Both the position numbers and the translations under genes were made by a program. Under the pieces are notes generated by a model. The model was not told the origin of the DNA and did not search any database. It saw nothing but the letters and a program-made list of their open reading frames with translations. Shown one piece after another: positions 7,645 through 14,770 of a DNA stretch of 15,254 nt (its first letter is position 1; every line of letters starts with the position of its first letter). The DNA comes from a bacterium (GTDB lineage Bacteria; Planctomycetota; UBA11346), in the NCBI GenBank assembly GCA_020049615.1, contig JAIFKN010000291.1:1-15254 (forward strand). Direction: 5' to 3'.

Positions 7645-7672
7645 ACGCCAGCCCGCAGCCGCGGCCTGGCGT
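7645..7672. repeat. Inverted repeat between the FecR-like and GH74 genes
   Basis: ACGCCAG (7645-7651) and CTGGCGT (7666-7672) pair as a perfect 7-bp stem with a 14-base loop. On the minus strand the stem begins one base after the FecR-like stop codon. No T-run follows, so it does not look like a classic terminator. It could reduce or separate expression of the downstream glycosidase, or protect an mRNA end. Confidence 0.35.
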
Positions 7673-7673
7673 A

Positions 7674-8837
7674 TCACTCGGACAACGGACGCCCCAGCGC
7701 GAAGTGGTGCGCCGTCACCGCCGCCTCGCCGTCCCACGCGACCAGGATCAGCTTGCGGATCGGCATGCCCTGCATCGCCGCCAGGCCCGCCGCCCCCCTC
7801 GGCGTGAACGTGCGCAGCGGCCAGACCAGGATCTGCCGGCCGGCCGGCAACCGCTCCTGACGCTGCACGGTGCTCTGCCAGGCACCGTCGCGGGTCCAGG
7901 TCTGCAGGTTGATCGCCACCTCTGCGGCGCGCCCCAGGCTGACCTCCCAGCGCAGTTCGGCCTGGACGTCGAAGGCGGCGATACCGAGCAGGCCGGGATC
8001 CGGCAGCTGCAGGTTCCAGGTCGGGACCTTGTACTGCTCCGAAACCGCGGCGTCGAACGCCGCCTGCAGGCCATCGACGTGCGGCGTGCCGCTCCAGCCG
8101 GTGCGGGCGGCGGGATCGCCGAGATCGATGCTCCACCCCGGCGCCGGCACCGGCCGCGGCGTCCCCTCCGGCGGCACCAGCACAGCGGTGCCGGCCGCCA
8201 GCTGCCGGACCGGACGGCCCAGCGGCGCGACCTCGACCCGCCCGCGCTCGACCCCGACCTCGGTGCCGGACGCATCGGCGAGCACCTGGAAGATGGTGCC
8301 GAGGACGCGCACCTCGGCCTGCGCGGTCCGCACCACCAGCCGGTGGTCGGAAGTCCGGGGTGCGACCACGGCGCGCAACCGCCCGCGCTGGAGGAGCACG
8401 CCGCCGTCGGTCGACAGGCGGGCCGTGCAGTCCGCGTCCAGTTCAAGCCGGCTGCCGTCGGCCAGTCGCAACCGCCCCGGGCCGACGGCCTCCGGGGAGG
8501 CGGCGGTCGGAGGTGGGCGCGCCGCATCGTCGAGCCACGTCGCCAGCGGCGCCGATCCCCGGGCCAGCCAGACGATCGCCCCGAGACCGACCGCCAGGCT
8601 GGCGGCCAGCGCCAGGAGGCGGATGGCAGGCCGGCCCCGCCACATGCTCCGGCGCCGCGCCACGGCGGGCGTGCCGTGGATCTCGCACAGCCCGCCGTCC
8701 ACCCGCACCAGCCGGGCGAAGCGGAGGCGCAGCTCGGGGTCGGCGAGCAGGGCCTGCAGCCGCGCGCGTCCGGCCTCGCTGAGCGCGCCATCGACCAGCC
8801 GGCCATGCAGCAGGACGAGCTCGTCGGCGCCGCTCAT
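7674..8837 (-). CDS. FecR-like anti-sigma factor with extra C-terminal extracytoplasmic domain
   Basis: A 387-residue membrane protein. Residues 1-60 form a short cytoplasmic helical domain (LVLLHGRLVDGALSEAGRAR, then LQALLADPELRLRFARLV), expected to bind the sigma factor. One transmembrane helix follows at about 71-92 (IRLLALAASLAVGLGAIVWLA). Outside the membrane is a FecR domain with GRLRLADGSRLELDADC, LLQRGRLRAVV, VVRTAQAEVRVLGTIFQVLA and VGVERGRVEV. After about residue 235 comes a further region of about 150 residues, beta-rich by eye (GWSIDLGD to HHFALGRP), that I cannot place; a jelly-roll or carbohydrate-binding fold is possible. Its ATG overlaps the sigma stop codon by four bases (ATGA), so the two are translationally coupled. 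The expected role is to hold the sigma factor until an outside signal arrives. The signal may be a product of the GH74 enzyme downstream (inference). Confidence 0.85.
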   Translation of the reverse strand: MSGADELVLLHGRLVDGALSEAGRARLQALLADPELRLRFARLVRVDGGLCEIHGTPAVARRRSMWRGRPAIRLLALAASLAVGLGAIVWLARGSAPLATWLDDAARPPPTAASPEAVGPGRLRLADGSRLELDADCTARLSTDGGVLLQRGRLRAVVAPRTSDHRLVVRTAQAEVRVLGTIFQVLADASGTEVGVERGRVEVAPLGRPVRQLAAGTAVLVPPEGTPRPVPAPGWSIDLGDPAARTGWSGTPHVDGLQAAFDAAVSEQYKVPTWNLQLPDPGLLGIAAFDVQAELRWEVSLGRAAEVAINLQTWTRDGAWQSTVQRQERLPAGRQILVWPLRTFTPRGAAGLAAMQGMPIRKLILVAWDGEAAVTAHHFALGRPLSE

Positions 8838-9361
8838 GCCGTCCGCCCGCGGCGGCCGATGCAGTCGGCGAGGCTGGCGCGCAGCCGCGACAGGGTCACC
8901 TGCACCGAGCCCTCGGTGCTGCCGATCTCGCGCGCGATCGCCGCCAGGGGCCGGCCGATGGCGTAGCGCAGTTCGATGATGCGGCGGTGCGGCTCGGCCA
9001 GGCGCTCGAGGCAGCCGCGCAAGGCGTCGACGCCGGCGGGTTCGGGCTGCTGCTCCAGCTCCGCCACCGCCTGGTCGATGAGATCGGCCAGCTCGCCGTC
9101 CGGCAGGCAGCGCAGGCGGCCGGCGCGGCGCAGCAGCTGGCGCACGCAGTTGCGGGCGATGCCGCGCACCCAGGCCGGGAAGTCGCCGTCACGGCGGAAG
9201 TCCCCGAGGCGTCGGTGCACGACCAGGAAGACCTCCTGGAAGGCGTCCTCGACCAGATCGGGCGGCGCGATCGCCCGCAGGTAGCCGATCAGCTCCGCCC
9301 GCCGCGCCACGAAGGCGCGCATCAGGTCGTCATCGGCATCCTCGCTGGCCGCGTCCGGCAT
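8834..9361 (-). CDS. ECF RNA polymerase sigma factor
   Basis: A 175-residue sigma-70 family protein of the extracytoplasmic-function type. Region 2 covers about residues 15-80 (RRAELIGYLRAIAPPDLVED, then AFQEVFLVVHRRLGDF and FPAWVRGIARNCVRQLLRR). Region 4 covers about 115-170 (LERLAEPHRRIIELRYAIGR, then LAAIAREIGSTEGSVQVTLSRLR), with the recognition helix at its end. It resembles the Rhodopirellula/Verrucomicrobium ECF subgroup. The ATG ending at 9361 has a GGGGAGGG stretch three bases upstream and gives the usual short N terminus; the open frame continues upstream without sigma-like sequence. Its TGA overlaps the ATG of the FecR-like gene, a standard sigma/anti-sigma arrangement. It probably activates its own operon, including the GH74 enzyme, but no promoter motif could be assigned. 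Confidence 0.92.
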   Translation of the reverse strand: MPDAASEDADDDLMRAFVARRAELIGYLRAIAPPDLVEDAFQEVFLVVHRRLGDFRRDGDFPAWVRGIARNCVRQLLRRAGRLRCLPDGELADLIDQAVAELEQQPEPAGVDALRGCLERLAEPHRRIIELRYAIGRPLAAIAREIGSTEGSVQVTLSRLRASLADCIGRRGRTA

Positions 9362-9364
9362 GGT

Positions 9365-9372
9365 CCCTCCCC
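9365..9372 (-). promoter_or_regulatory. Ribosome binding site of the sigma factor gene
   Basis: The minus strand reads GGGGAGGG, ending three bases before the ATG at 9361. The core GGAGG is closer to the start than average but supports this ATG over upstream in-frame codons. Confidence 0.6.
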
Positions 9373-9511
9373 GGTATATTGCCGCCACACCCCCCGGAGC
9401 ATAGCATGGGACCGGATCGCCTGCCCGGCTGCCGCTACAATTCGTCAACCAGCCTACGCTGCCGCGGGCGGGGGGTGGCGTGCGGGCTTCGCCTGCGCAC
9501 ATTCCGCAGCC

Positions 9512-11134
9512 ATGCCCAACGCCCTCGCCCTCGGTATCGATTTCGGGACCGACTCGGTCCGCGCCCTCCTCGTCGACGTGAAGACCGGCGAGGAGCTCAG
9601 CTCCGCCGTCTCCAACTACGCCCACTGGGCCAAGGGCGAGTTCTGCGACGCCTCGAGCCAGCGCTTCCGCCAGCATCCGCAGGACCACCTCGACAGCATG
9701 CAGGCGGCGGTGCGCGGCGCCCTGGCCAAGGCGCCCACGGGTGCCGGCATGCGCGTCTGCGGTATCGGCGTCGACACCACCGGCTCGAGCCCGCTACCGG
9801 TCGCCGCCGACGGTACCGCCCTGGCGCTGACCAAGCCATTCTCCAAGGATCCCGATGCGCTGATGGTGCTGTGGAAGGACCACACCGGTGTCGACGAGGC
9901 GGACGAGATCAACGCGCTGGCGCACGGCGGAAAGCATGCCGACTACACCAGGTGGTCGGGCGGCATCTACAGCAGCGAATGGTTCTGGTCCAAGATCCTG
10001 CATATCACCCGGGTCAACAGCCGCGTGGCCAAAGCCGCGCACAGCTGGGTCGAGCACTGCGACTGGGTGCCGGCCGTGCTCTGCGGTATCGCCGATCCGG
10101 CCCTGATCCGGCGCAGCCGCTGCGCCGCCGGCCACAAGGCGATGTGGCACGCCGCGTGGGGCGGCCTGCCCGACGCCAGGTTCCTCGGCGCGCTCGACCG
10201 GCGCCTGCCGGCCCTGCGCGACCGGCTCTACAGCGACACTTTCACCGCCGACGAGGTCGCCGGCCGACTCGGTGGCGAGTGGGCCGGGCGCTTCGGCCTG
10301 CCGGTCGGCGTGCCGGTGGCGGTCGGCGCCTTCGATGCCCACCTCGGCGCGGTCGGCGCCGGGGCGCGGCCGTATGAGCTCGCCAAGGTCATGGGCACCT
10401 CGACCTGCGACATGCTGATGGCGCCGCCGCAGGCGCTCGGCCGGAAGGCCGTGCCGGGCATCTGCGGCCAGGTCGATGGCTCGATCATGCCAGGCATGAT
10501 CGGCCTCGAGGCCGGCCAGAGCGCCTTCGGCGACGTCTATGCCTGGTGGCGCAAGACCCTGCACGCCGGCGTGGCGCTGAGCGGCGCCAAGGGCGGCGAT
10601 CCCGACCGCATCATCCCGGCCCTGGCCGAGGCCGCTGCGCGGCTCGAACCCGGTGCCGGCGGCCTGGTCGCGCTCGACTGGTTCAACGGCCGGCGCACGC
10701 CTGACGCCAGCGCCCGCGCCCGCGCCGCGATCAGCGGTCTGCACCTCGGCCATGGCCCGGCGCACATCTTCCGCGCCCTGGTCGAGGCCACCGCCTTCGG
10801 CGCCCGCGCCATCACCGAGCGCTTCGACGGCAGCGGCGTGCCGGTGAAGCGCGTCGTCGCCCTTGGCGGCATCGCCCGGAAGAGCCCGCTGGCGATGCAG
10901 ATCTGCGCCGACGTGCTGCAGACCCCGATCGCCATCGTCGCCAGCGACCAGTGCTGCGCGCTGGGCTCGGCCATCGCCGCGGCGGTCGCGGGTGGAGCGT
11001 ACCCGACCATGGCCAAGGCCCAGGCGGCGATGGCGTCGCAGATCGAACGCACGGTCAAGCCGAACGCGAAGTTGAAGAAGACCTACGACGGGCTGTACGC
11101 ACGCTACCAGGCGCTGGGCAAGAACGCGGGCTAA
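9512..11134 (+). CDS. araB: Ribulokinase
   Basis: A 540-residue FGGY-family sugar kinase that phosphorylates L-ribulose to L-ribulose 5-phosphate in arabinose catabolism, in the cytoplasm. Residues 5-20 hold the first phosphate-binding motif (LALGIDFGTDSVRALLVD). Ribulokinase-specific segments follow: GIGVDTTGSSPLPV, LMVLWKDHTG, YSSEWFWSKILH, RCAAGHKAMWH, GAFDAHLGAVGAG and KVMGTSTCDM. Near the C terminus are GLVALDWFNGRRTP and the FGGY-C ATP-binding region VVALGGIARKSPLAMQI. Length is normal (about 550). The ATG at 9512 was chosen because it directly precedes the conserved LGIDFGT; the open frame upstream is antisense to the sigma gene. No clear Shine-Dalgarno is seen. It is divergent from the sigma gene with 150 bp between, and overlaps the convergent M50 gene by four bases. 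No araA or araD is present here, so it is an isolated arabinose gene, plausibly serving hemicellulose sugars. Confidence 0.95.
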   Translation: MPNALALGIDFGTDSVRALLVDVKTGEELSSAVSNYAHWAKGEFCDASSQRFRQHPQDHLDSMQAAVRGALAKAPTGAGMRVCGIGVDTTGSSPLPVAADGTALALTKPFSKDPDALMVLWKDHTGVDEADEINALAHGGKHADYTRWSGGIYSSEWFWSKILHITRVNSRVAKAAHSWVEHCDWVPAVLCGIADPALIRRSRCAAGHKAMWHAAWGGLPDARFLGALDRRLPALRDRLYSDTFTADEVAGRLGGEWAGRFGLPVGVPVAVGAFDAHLGAVGAGARPYELAKVMGTSTCDMLMAPPQALGRKAVPGICGQVDGSIMPGMIGLEAGQSAFGDVYAWWRKTLHAGVALSGAKGGDPDRIIPALAEAAARLEPGAGGLVALDWFNGRRTPDASARARAAISGLHLGHGPAHIFRALVEATAFGARAITERFDGSGVPVKRVVALGGIARKSPLAMQICADVLQTPIAIVASDQCCALGSAIAAAVAGGAYPTMAKAQAAMASQIERTVKPNAKLKKTYDGLYARYQALGKNAG

Positions 11135-12051
11135 AGCCCGCGGTCCTTGCGCTCCCGCTCACGCTCGCTGATCCGTTGCAGCATGCGCCGCTCGCCAGCG
11201 CTGAGCGACGGCAAGCCGTGCTCCGAGACCTTGGCCAGCAGGCGGTCGAGTTCCGCCTGCTCGGCGGCGTCGGCGCGCTCCCGGCGTAGCTCCGCCGCGG
11301 CGGCTCGGCGCGCGCGCCAGCCGGCGAGCAGTCCGGCCTGCGGGCGGTACTCGTCGACCCCCTCGGGATCGTAGCCGGCGGCGACCGCGCGCTGCTCGTT
11401 GAACACCGCCATCGCCATGACCAGCGCGATCGCGAACAGCATGATCTGCCGCGTCCACAATCCGTACGCCGCCAGCCCGGCCAGGCAGACCCAGGCCAGG
11501 ATGATGGTCCAGCGCACCGCCCGGAGGCGGCCGACCAGGGGCCACAGGACGGCCCGGGCGATGCGGCCGCCGTCGAGGGGATAGCAGGGCAGTAGATTGA
11601 ACAGCAGCAGCGCCAGATTGACCGAGGCGACGAACCCGACGACGTGGCGCGGCGCACCGTCCAACCATGGCGTCAGGTGCAGCGCGGCGAGGCACGCCCC
11701 CCATAGGACGAGGTTGACCGCCGGACCGGCAGCGGCGACCAGGAAGTGCGCCAGGGCCCGGCCCGGGACCTGGCACCAGGCGATGCCGCCGAGGGCCCAC
11801 AGGGTGATGCTGGTGCTCTCGCCGCCGACCGCGCGGGTGGTCAGGCTGTGGCCGAACTCGTGCAGCAGCACGCACAACGGCACGGCGAGGATGACCACCG
11901 GCCACCAGTACCACGCCGCGCCGACCGCGGCGAAGGTGGCGGCCTCGAAGACGGTGAAGGCGAGGAGCGACCAGTGCAGGCGCACGTCGATGCCGAACCA
12001 GCGGCCGCAGGGCAGCGACCAGGTCCAGAAGCCCTGCGTCTGATCAAGCAC
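11131..12051 (-). CDS. Site-2 protease (M50) family membrane metalloprotease
   Basis: A 306-residue polytopic membrane protein of the M50 family, zinc metalloproteases that cut substrates within the membrane. The zinc motif H64-E-F-G-H68 (VLLHEFGHSL) and the third ligand region FNLLPCYPLDGGRI (D160) are both intact. Several hydrophobic segments are visible: about 25-63, 101-126, 138-156 and 172-205. The C-terminal 60 residues are charged and helical, containing LDRLLAKVSEHGLPSLSAGE followed by RRMLQRISERERERK. This resembles the short DUF6576-type tail seen on some rhomboid proteins. The GTG at 12051 is favoured because GAGG lies six bases upstream and the protein then opens near its conserved part; the open frame continues 22 codons further upstream. 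It overlaps the end of the tyrA-like gene by eight bases, so coupling is likely. Substrate unknown. Confidence 0.85.
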   Translation of the reverse strand: MLDQTQGFWTWSLPCGRWFGIDVRLHWSLLAFTVFEAATFAAVGAAWYWWPVVILAVPLCVLLHEFGHSLTTRAVGGESTSITLWALGGIAWCQVPGRALAHFLVAAAGPAVNLVLWGACLAALHLTPWLDGAPRHVVGFVASVNLALLLFNLLPCYPLDGGRIARAVLWPLVGRLRAVRWTIILAWVCLAGLAAYGLWTRQIMLFAIALVMAMAVFNEQRAVAAGYDPEGVDEYRPQAGLLAGWRARRAAAAELRRERADAAEQAELDRLLAKVSEHGLPSLSAGERRMLQRISERERERKDRGL

Positions 12052-12859
12052 GTGCCGCCTCGTAGCGCGCCCGCCCGGCGCGCCCGGCGGCCAGCCAGGC
12101 CTGCACCGCCGCCACATCGCCGGCGTCGAGCGACGCCGCCAGGGCGGCCAGATCGGCCGCAGCGGCGCGCGCCTCGGCGGCGACCTCGACCCGGTTGGCC
12201 AGCAGGATGCCGCTCCACAGCTCGGTCCCGCCGCCGGCGATCCGGGTGACGTCGCGGAAGCCGCCGGCGCACAGCGGCGCGGCCTCGGGCGTCAGGCGCC
12301 GGGCGGCGGCGTTGGCAAGCACGTGCGGCAGGTGGCTGGCGACGGCGACGGCGGCGTCATGCGCCTCCGGGGTCAGGCGCACCAGACGGCAGCCAAGCGC
12401 GCTCCACAGCCGCTCGACCAACGCAACCGCCGACGGCGGATTGCCCGGCTGCGGCGTGATGATGCAGGTGGCGCCACGGTAGAGCAGTGGATCGGCGTGG
12501 GCGATGCCCTGGCGATGGCTGCCGCACATCGGGTGCGAGCCGACGAAGCCGGGCACGCCGGCCAGTTCGCGGCACAGCACGCCCTTGACCGAGCCGACGT
12601 CGGTGATGACCGGCACGCCAGGACCGATCGCGCGCACCGCCGCGGCAAGGTGCTCGACCGGGGTGCAGACGACGGCGAGATCGGCCTGGGCGGCGGCCAG
12701 GTCGGCGACGGCCTGGCCCCAGCCGCGCGCAACCGCCTCGGCCACCGGCTCGGGCCGGCGGTGGTGCAGCAGGACGCGCCAGCCGGCGGCGGTGGCGGCG
12801 GCGGCGAGACTGCCGCCCATGAGGCCGAGGCCGGAGACGAGGACGGTGCCGGTGGGCAT
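12044..12859 (-). CDS. tyrA: Prephenate dehydrogenase (TyrA-type)
   Basis: A 271-residue NAD(P)-dependent dehydrogenase that oxidatively decarboxylates prephenate or arogenate in tyrosine synthesis. The Rossmann motif is at the N terminus (VLVSGLGLMGGSLAAAA, G10-x-G12-x-x-G15). Further family segments are LAVVCTPVEHL, ITDVGSVKGVL, then FVGSHPMCGSHRQGIAHADP and LYRGATCIITP. The helical domain has AVAVASHLPHVLANA, with the conserved His-Leu-Pro-His, and CAGGFRDVTRIAGGGTELW. Length is close to monofunctional forms (about 280), with no ACT or chorismate mutase domain. The ATG ending at 12859 starts three residues before the dinucleotide-binding strand; no Shine-Dalgarno is obvious. It is followed by the M50 gene with overlap and is divergent from tpiA with 96 bp between. 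Confidence 0.9.
   Translation of the reverse strand: MPTGTVLVSGLGLMGGSLAAAATAAGWRVLLHHRRPEPVAEAVARGWGQAVADLAAAQADLAVVCTPVEHLAAAVRAIGPGVPVITDVGSVKGVLCRELAGVPGFVGSHPMCGSHRQGIAHADPLLYRGATCIITPQPGNPPSAVALVERLWSALGCRLVRLTPEAHDAAVAVASHLPHVLANAAARRLTPEAAPLCAGGFRDVTRIAGGGTELWSGILLANRVEVAAEARAAAADLAALAASLDAGDVAAVQAWLAAGRAGRARYEAARA
12058..12061 (-). promoter_or_regulatory. Ribosome binding site supporting the GTG start of the M50 gene
   Basis: GAGG on the minus strand, six bases before the GTG at 12051, lies inside the last codons of the tyrA-like gene. It is the main reason for choosing this non-ATG start. Confidence 0.45.
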
Positions 12860-12901
12860 GGCGGGGAAGGGTCTGCTGCACGGCGCCGCGGGCAAGGGCG
12901 T

Positions 12902-12928
12902 TTGACCCGGCGACCGTTGCCCTAACGT
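12902..12928 (+). promoter_or_regulatory. Possible tpiA promoter
   Basis: TTGACC at 12902-12907 resembles a -35 box and TAACGT at 12923-12928 a weak -10 box, but the spacer is only 15 bases. It lies in the 96-bp divergent gap and precedes the tpiA start by about 27 bases. Treat as tentative. Confidence 0.3.
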
Positions 12929-12945
12929 GCGCGTCCCCCCAACAC

Positions 12946-12949
12946 GGAG
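12946..12949 (+). promoter_or_regulatory. Ribosome binding site of tpiA
   Basis: GGAG lies six bases before the ATG at 12956 and agrees with the conserved N terminus of the enzyme. Confidence 0.6.
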
Positions 12950-12955
12950 CGCCAC

Positions 12956-13717
<762 letters not shown>

Positions 13718-13720
13718 CAT

Positions 13721-13742
13721 CTAGGGGTTCACGAACCCCTAG
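13721..13742. terminator. Hairpin downstream of tpiA
   Basis: CTAGGGGTTC (13721-13730) and GAACCCCTAG (13733-13742) form a perfect palindrome about a two-base centre, foldable as a 9-bp stem with a CACG loop. It starts three bases after the tpiA stop codon. No T-run follows, so it may stabilise or end the transcript without being a classic intrinsic terminator. It is the first of four hairpins in this gap. Confidence 0.55.
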
Positions 13743-13748
13743 GACCCC

Positions 13749-13769
13749 GTCCAGGGCGCTGCCCTGGAC
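13749..13769. repeat. Second hairpin of the tpiA-secG gap
   Basis: GTCCAGGGC (13749-13757) and GCCCTGGAC (13761-13769) form a perfect 9-bp stem closing a GCT loop. It lies six bases after the first hairpin. Short GC-rich palindromes of this kind are often dispersed in GC-rich genomes. Confidence 0.6.
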
Positions 13770-13783
13770 CCGCAGGCACGGCT

Positions 13784-13819
13784 CACTGACGTTCGCCGAT
13801 CGGGACCACGACGTCAGTG
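13784..13819. repeat. Third inverted repeat of the tpiA-secG gap
   Basis: CACTGACGT (13784-13792) and ACGTCAGTG (13811-13819) pair perfectly over 9 bp around an 18-base loop. A smaller CTCGC/GCGAG stem follows at 13844-13856. Confidence 0.55.
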
Positions 13820-13906
13820 GAGGCTGCTCGGCTTCGGCCGCGACTCGCTGCGCGAGCCGGGCACTCGCCTGCGCTGCCAACGGCGTCCGTCTTCCAAATC
13901 CGAGGC

Positions 13907-13931
13907 AGAGGGGAGGGAAACCCTCCCCTCT
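13907..13931. repeat. Fourth, strongest hairpin of the tpiA-secG gap
   Basis: AGAGGGGAGGG (13907-13917) and CCCTCCCCTCT (13921-13931) form a perfect 11-bp stem closing an AAA loop, immediately followed by AGCC. It lies 51 bases before secG. With the first hairpin, which also ends in CTAG, it brackets a compact structured block. Confidence 0.65.
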
Positions 13932-13940
13932 AGCCTTTGG

Positions 13941-13961
13941 TTGACCCTGCGCTATCTTGCC
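13941..13961 (+). promoter_or_regulatory. Possible secG promoter-like motif
   Basis: TTGACCC at 13941-13947 and TTGCC at 13957-13961, with TATCTT at 13953-13958 between and across them. TTGACC and TATCTT are only six bases apart, too close to act as one -35/-10 pair. The same TTGACCC ... TTGCC pairing lies before tpiA. TATCTT alone, 24 bases before the ATG, could be a -10 box. Confidence 0.3.
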
Positions 13962-13982
13962 GCCCCCTCTTATAGGCCACGT

Positions 13983-14555
13983 ATGGATACTGTCGTCTAC
14001 GTCATCTCGATCCTCATGTGGATCCTCTGCCCGGCGATCATCGGGCTCATCCTGCTGCAGGGCGCGGCTGGCGGCGGCGGCCAGCTCGACGCCTCGCTCG
14101 GCGTCGGTGCGCACCGCAAGATGGCTCAGGTGACCGGTGCCCTCGCCGTACTCTTCTTCATCATGGTGCTGTTCATGGCCTACCCGCACCGCGGGTCGTT
14201 CCAGAACGTCAAGAACGCGCCGGCCAGCGTTCCGGCGGCCAAGCCGGAAGCCGCCAAGCCCGCCCCTGCGGCAGTGCCGACCGTGCTCCCCGAGGCCAAG
14301 CCGGAAGCCGCCAAGCCGGCCGAACCCGCCGCGCCGGTCGTCGTCCCCGAGGCCAAGCCGGAAGCTGCCAAGCCTGCCGAACCCGCCGCGCCGGTCGTCG
14401 TCCCCGAGGCCAAGCCGGAAGCTGCCAAGCCGGTCGAGCCCGCCGCGCCGGACGTCCCTGCGGCCGCTGCCAAGCCGGTCGAGCCGGTCGCCCCGGTGGT
14501 CACCGTTCCGACGCTCGTCCCGGCACCCGCTCCAGCCGAACCCGCCAAGCCCTGA
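13983..14555 (+). CDS. secG: Protein translocase subunit SecG with Ala/Pro/Lys repeat tail
   Basis: A 190-residue protein whose first 75 residues match SecG, the small SecYEG translocon subunit. TM1 is about residues 4-25 (VVYVISILMWILCPAIIGLI), followed by the conserved loop LLQGAAGGGGQL, and TM2 is about 50-66 (TGALAVLFFIMVLFMAY). Residues 80-190 are a low-complexity tail rich in Pro, Ala, Lys and Glu, including three tandem 19-residue units on the plan VPEAKPEAAKPAEPAAPVV. The tail is probably an extended, disordered arm, and more than doubles the usual SecG length of about 75-110. The ATG at 13983 opens the first helix; no clear Shine-Dalgarno is seen. The position beside tpiA is common in bacteria. 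The tail should lie on the same membrane side as the N terminus. Confidence 0.88.
   Translation: MDTVVYVISILMWILCPAIIGLILLQGAAGGGGQLDASLGVGAHRKMAQVTGALAVLFFIMVLFMAYPHRGSFQNVKNAPASVPAAKPEAAKPAPAAVPTVLPEAKPEAAKPAEPAAPVVVPEAKPEAAKPAEPAAPVVVPEAKPEAAKPVEPAAPDVPAAAAKPVEPVAPVVTVPTLVPAPAPAEPAKP
14286..14456 (+). repeat. Three tandem 57-bp repeats inside secG
   Basis: Units begin at 14286, 14343 and 14400 and are each 57 bp, exactly 19 codons. Units one and two are nearly identical, differing mostly at wobble positions; unit three carries a few more changes. A shorter degenerate copy precedes them around 14226-14285. In-frame units this similar point to recent duplication or gene conversion and may vary in number between strains. 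Confidence 0.8.
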
Positions 14556-14585
14556 TTTGGCGATCTTCGCCGCACACACCCCAGG

Positions 14586-14618
14586 ATCGCCCTTCTGGAA
14601 CAGTGTCGGAAGGGCGAT
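14586..14618 (+). terminator. Rho-independent-like terminator after secG
   Basis: ATCGCCCTTC (14586-14595) and GAAGGGCGAT (14609-14618) make a perfect 10-bp stem around a 13-base loop, followed by TTCGTTTCG. It lies 30 bases after the secG stop and before pdhA. The T-run is short and interrupted, so it is probable rather than certain. Confidence 0.65.
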
Positions 14619-14760
14619 TTCGTTTCGCAAGGTTCCACACAGCGGGTGATGCCGCTCCCGGGGATCCTCGATGTTGCGTGTTCCTGCCGCAAGTTCGCCG
14701 CCCGGCGCTTGCGGGATCCGGCCGGGCCTCCATGGTCGCGGCGCGCGATCAGAACCGCGC

Positions 14761-14764
14761 AGGA
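14761..14764 (+). promoter_or_regulatory. Ribosome binding site of pdhA
   Basis: AGGA lies six bases before the ATG at 14771 and supports that start. The 150 bases between the secG terminator and this site show no gene and no promoter I can assign. Confidence 0.55.
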
Positions 14765-14770
14765 ACCCTG

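Noticed and set aside
7704..8966. Plus-strand open frame of 420 codons across the sigma/FecR genes
   Set aside because: It is the antisense of two clearly recognisable genes and is repetitive in Pro, Arg and Gln with no domain.
9436..9441. TACAAT as a -10 box for araB
   Set aside because: No -35-like hexamer lies at a suitable distance, so it is mentioned but not listed as a promoter.
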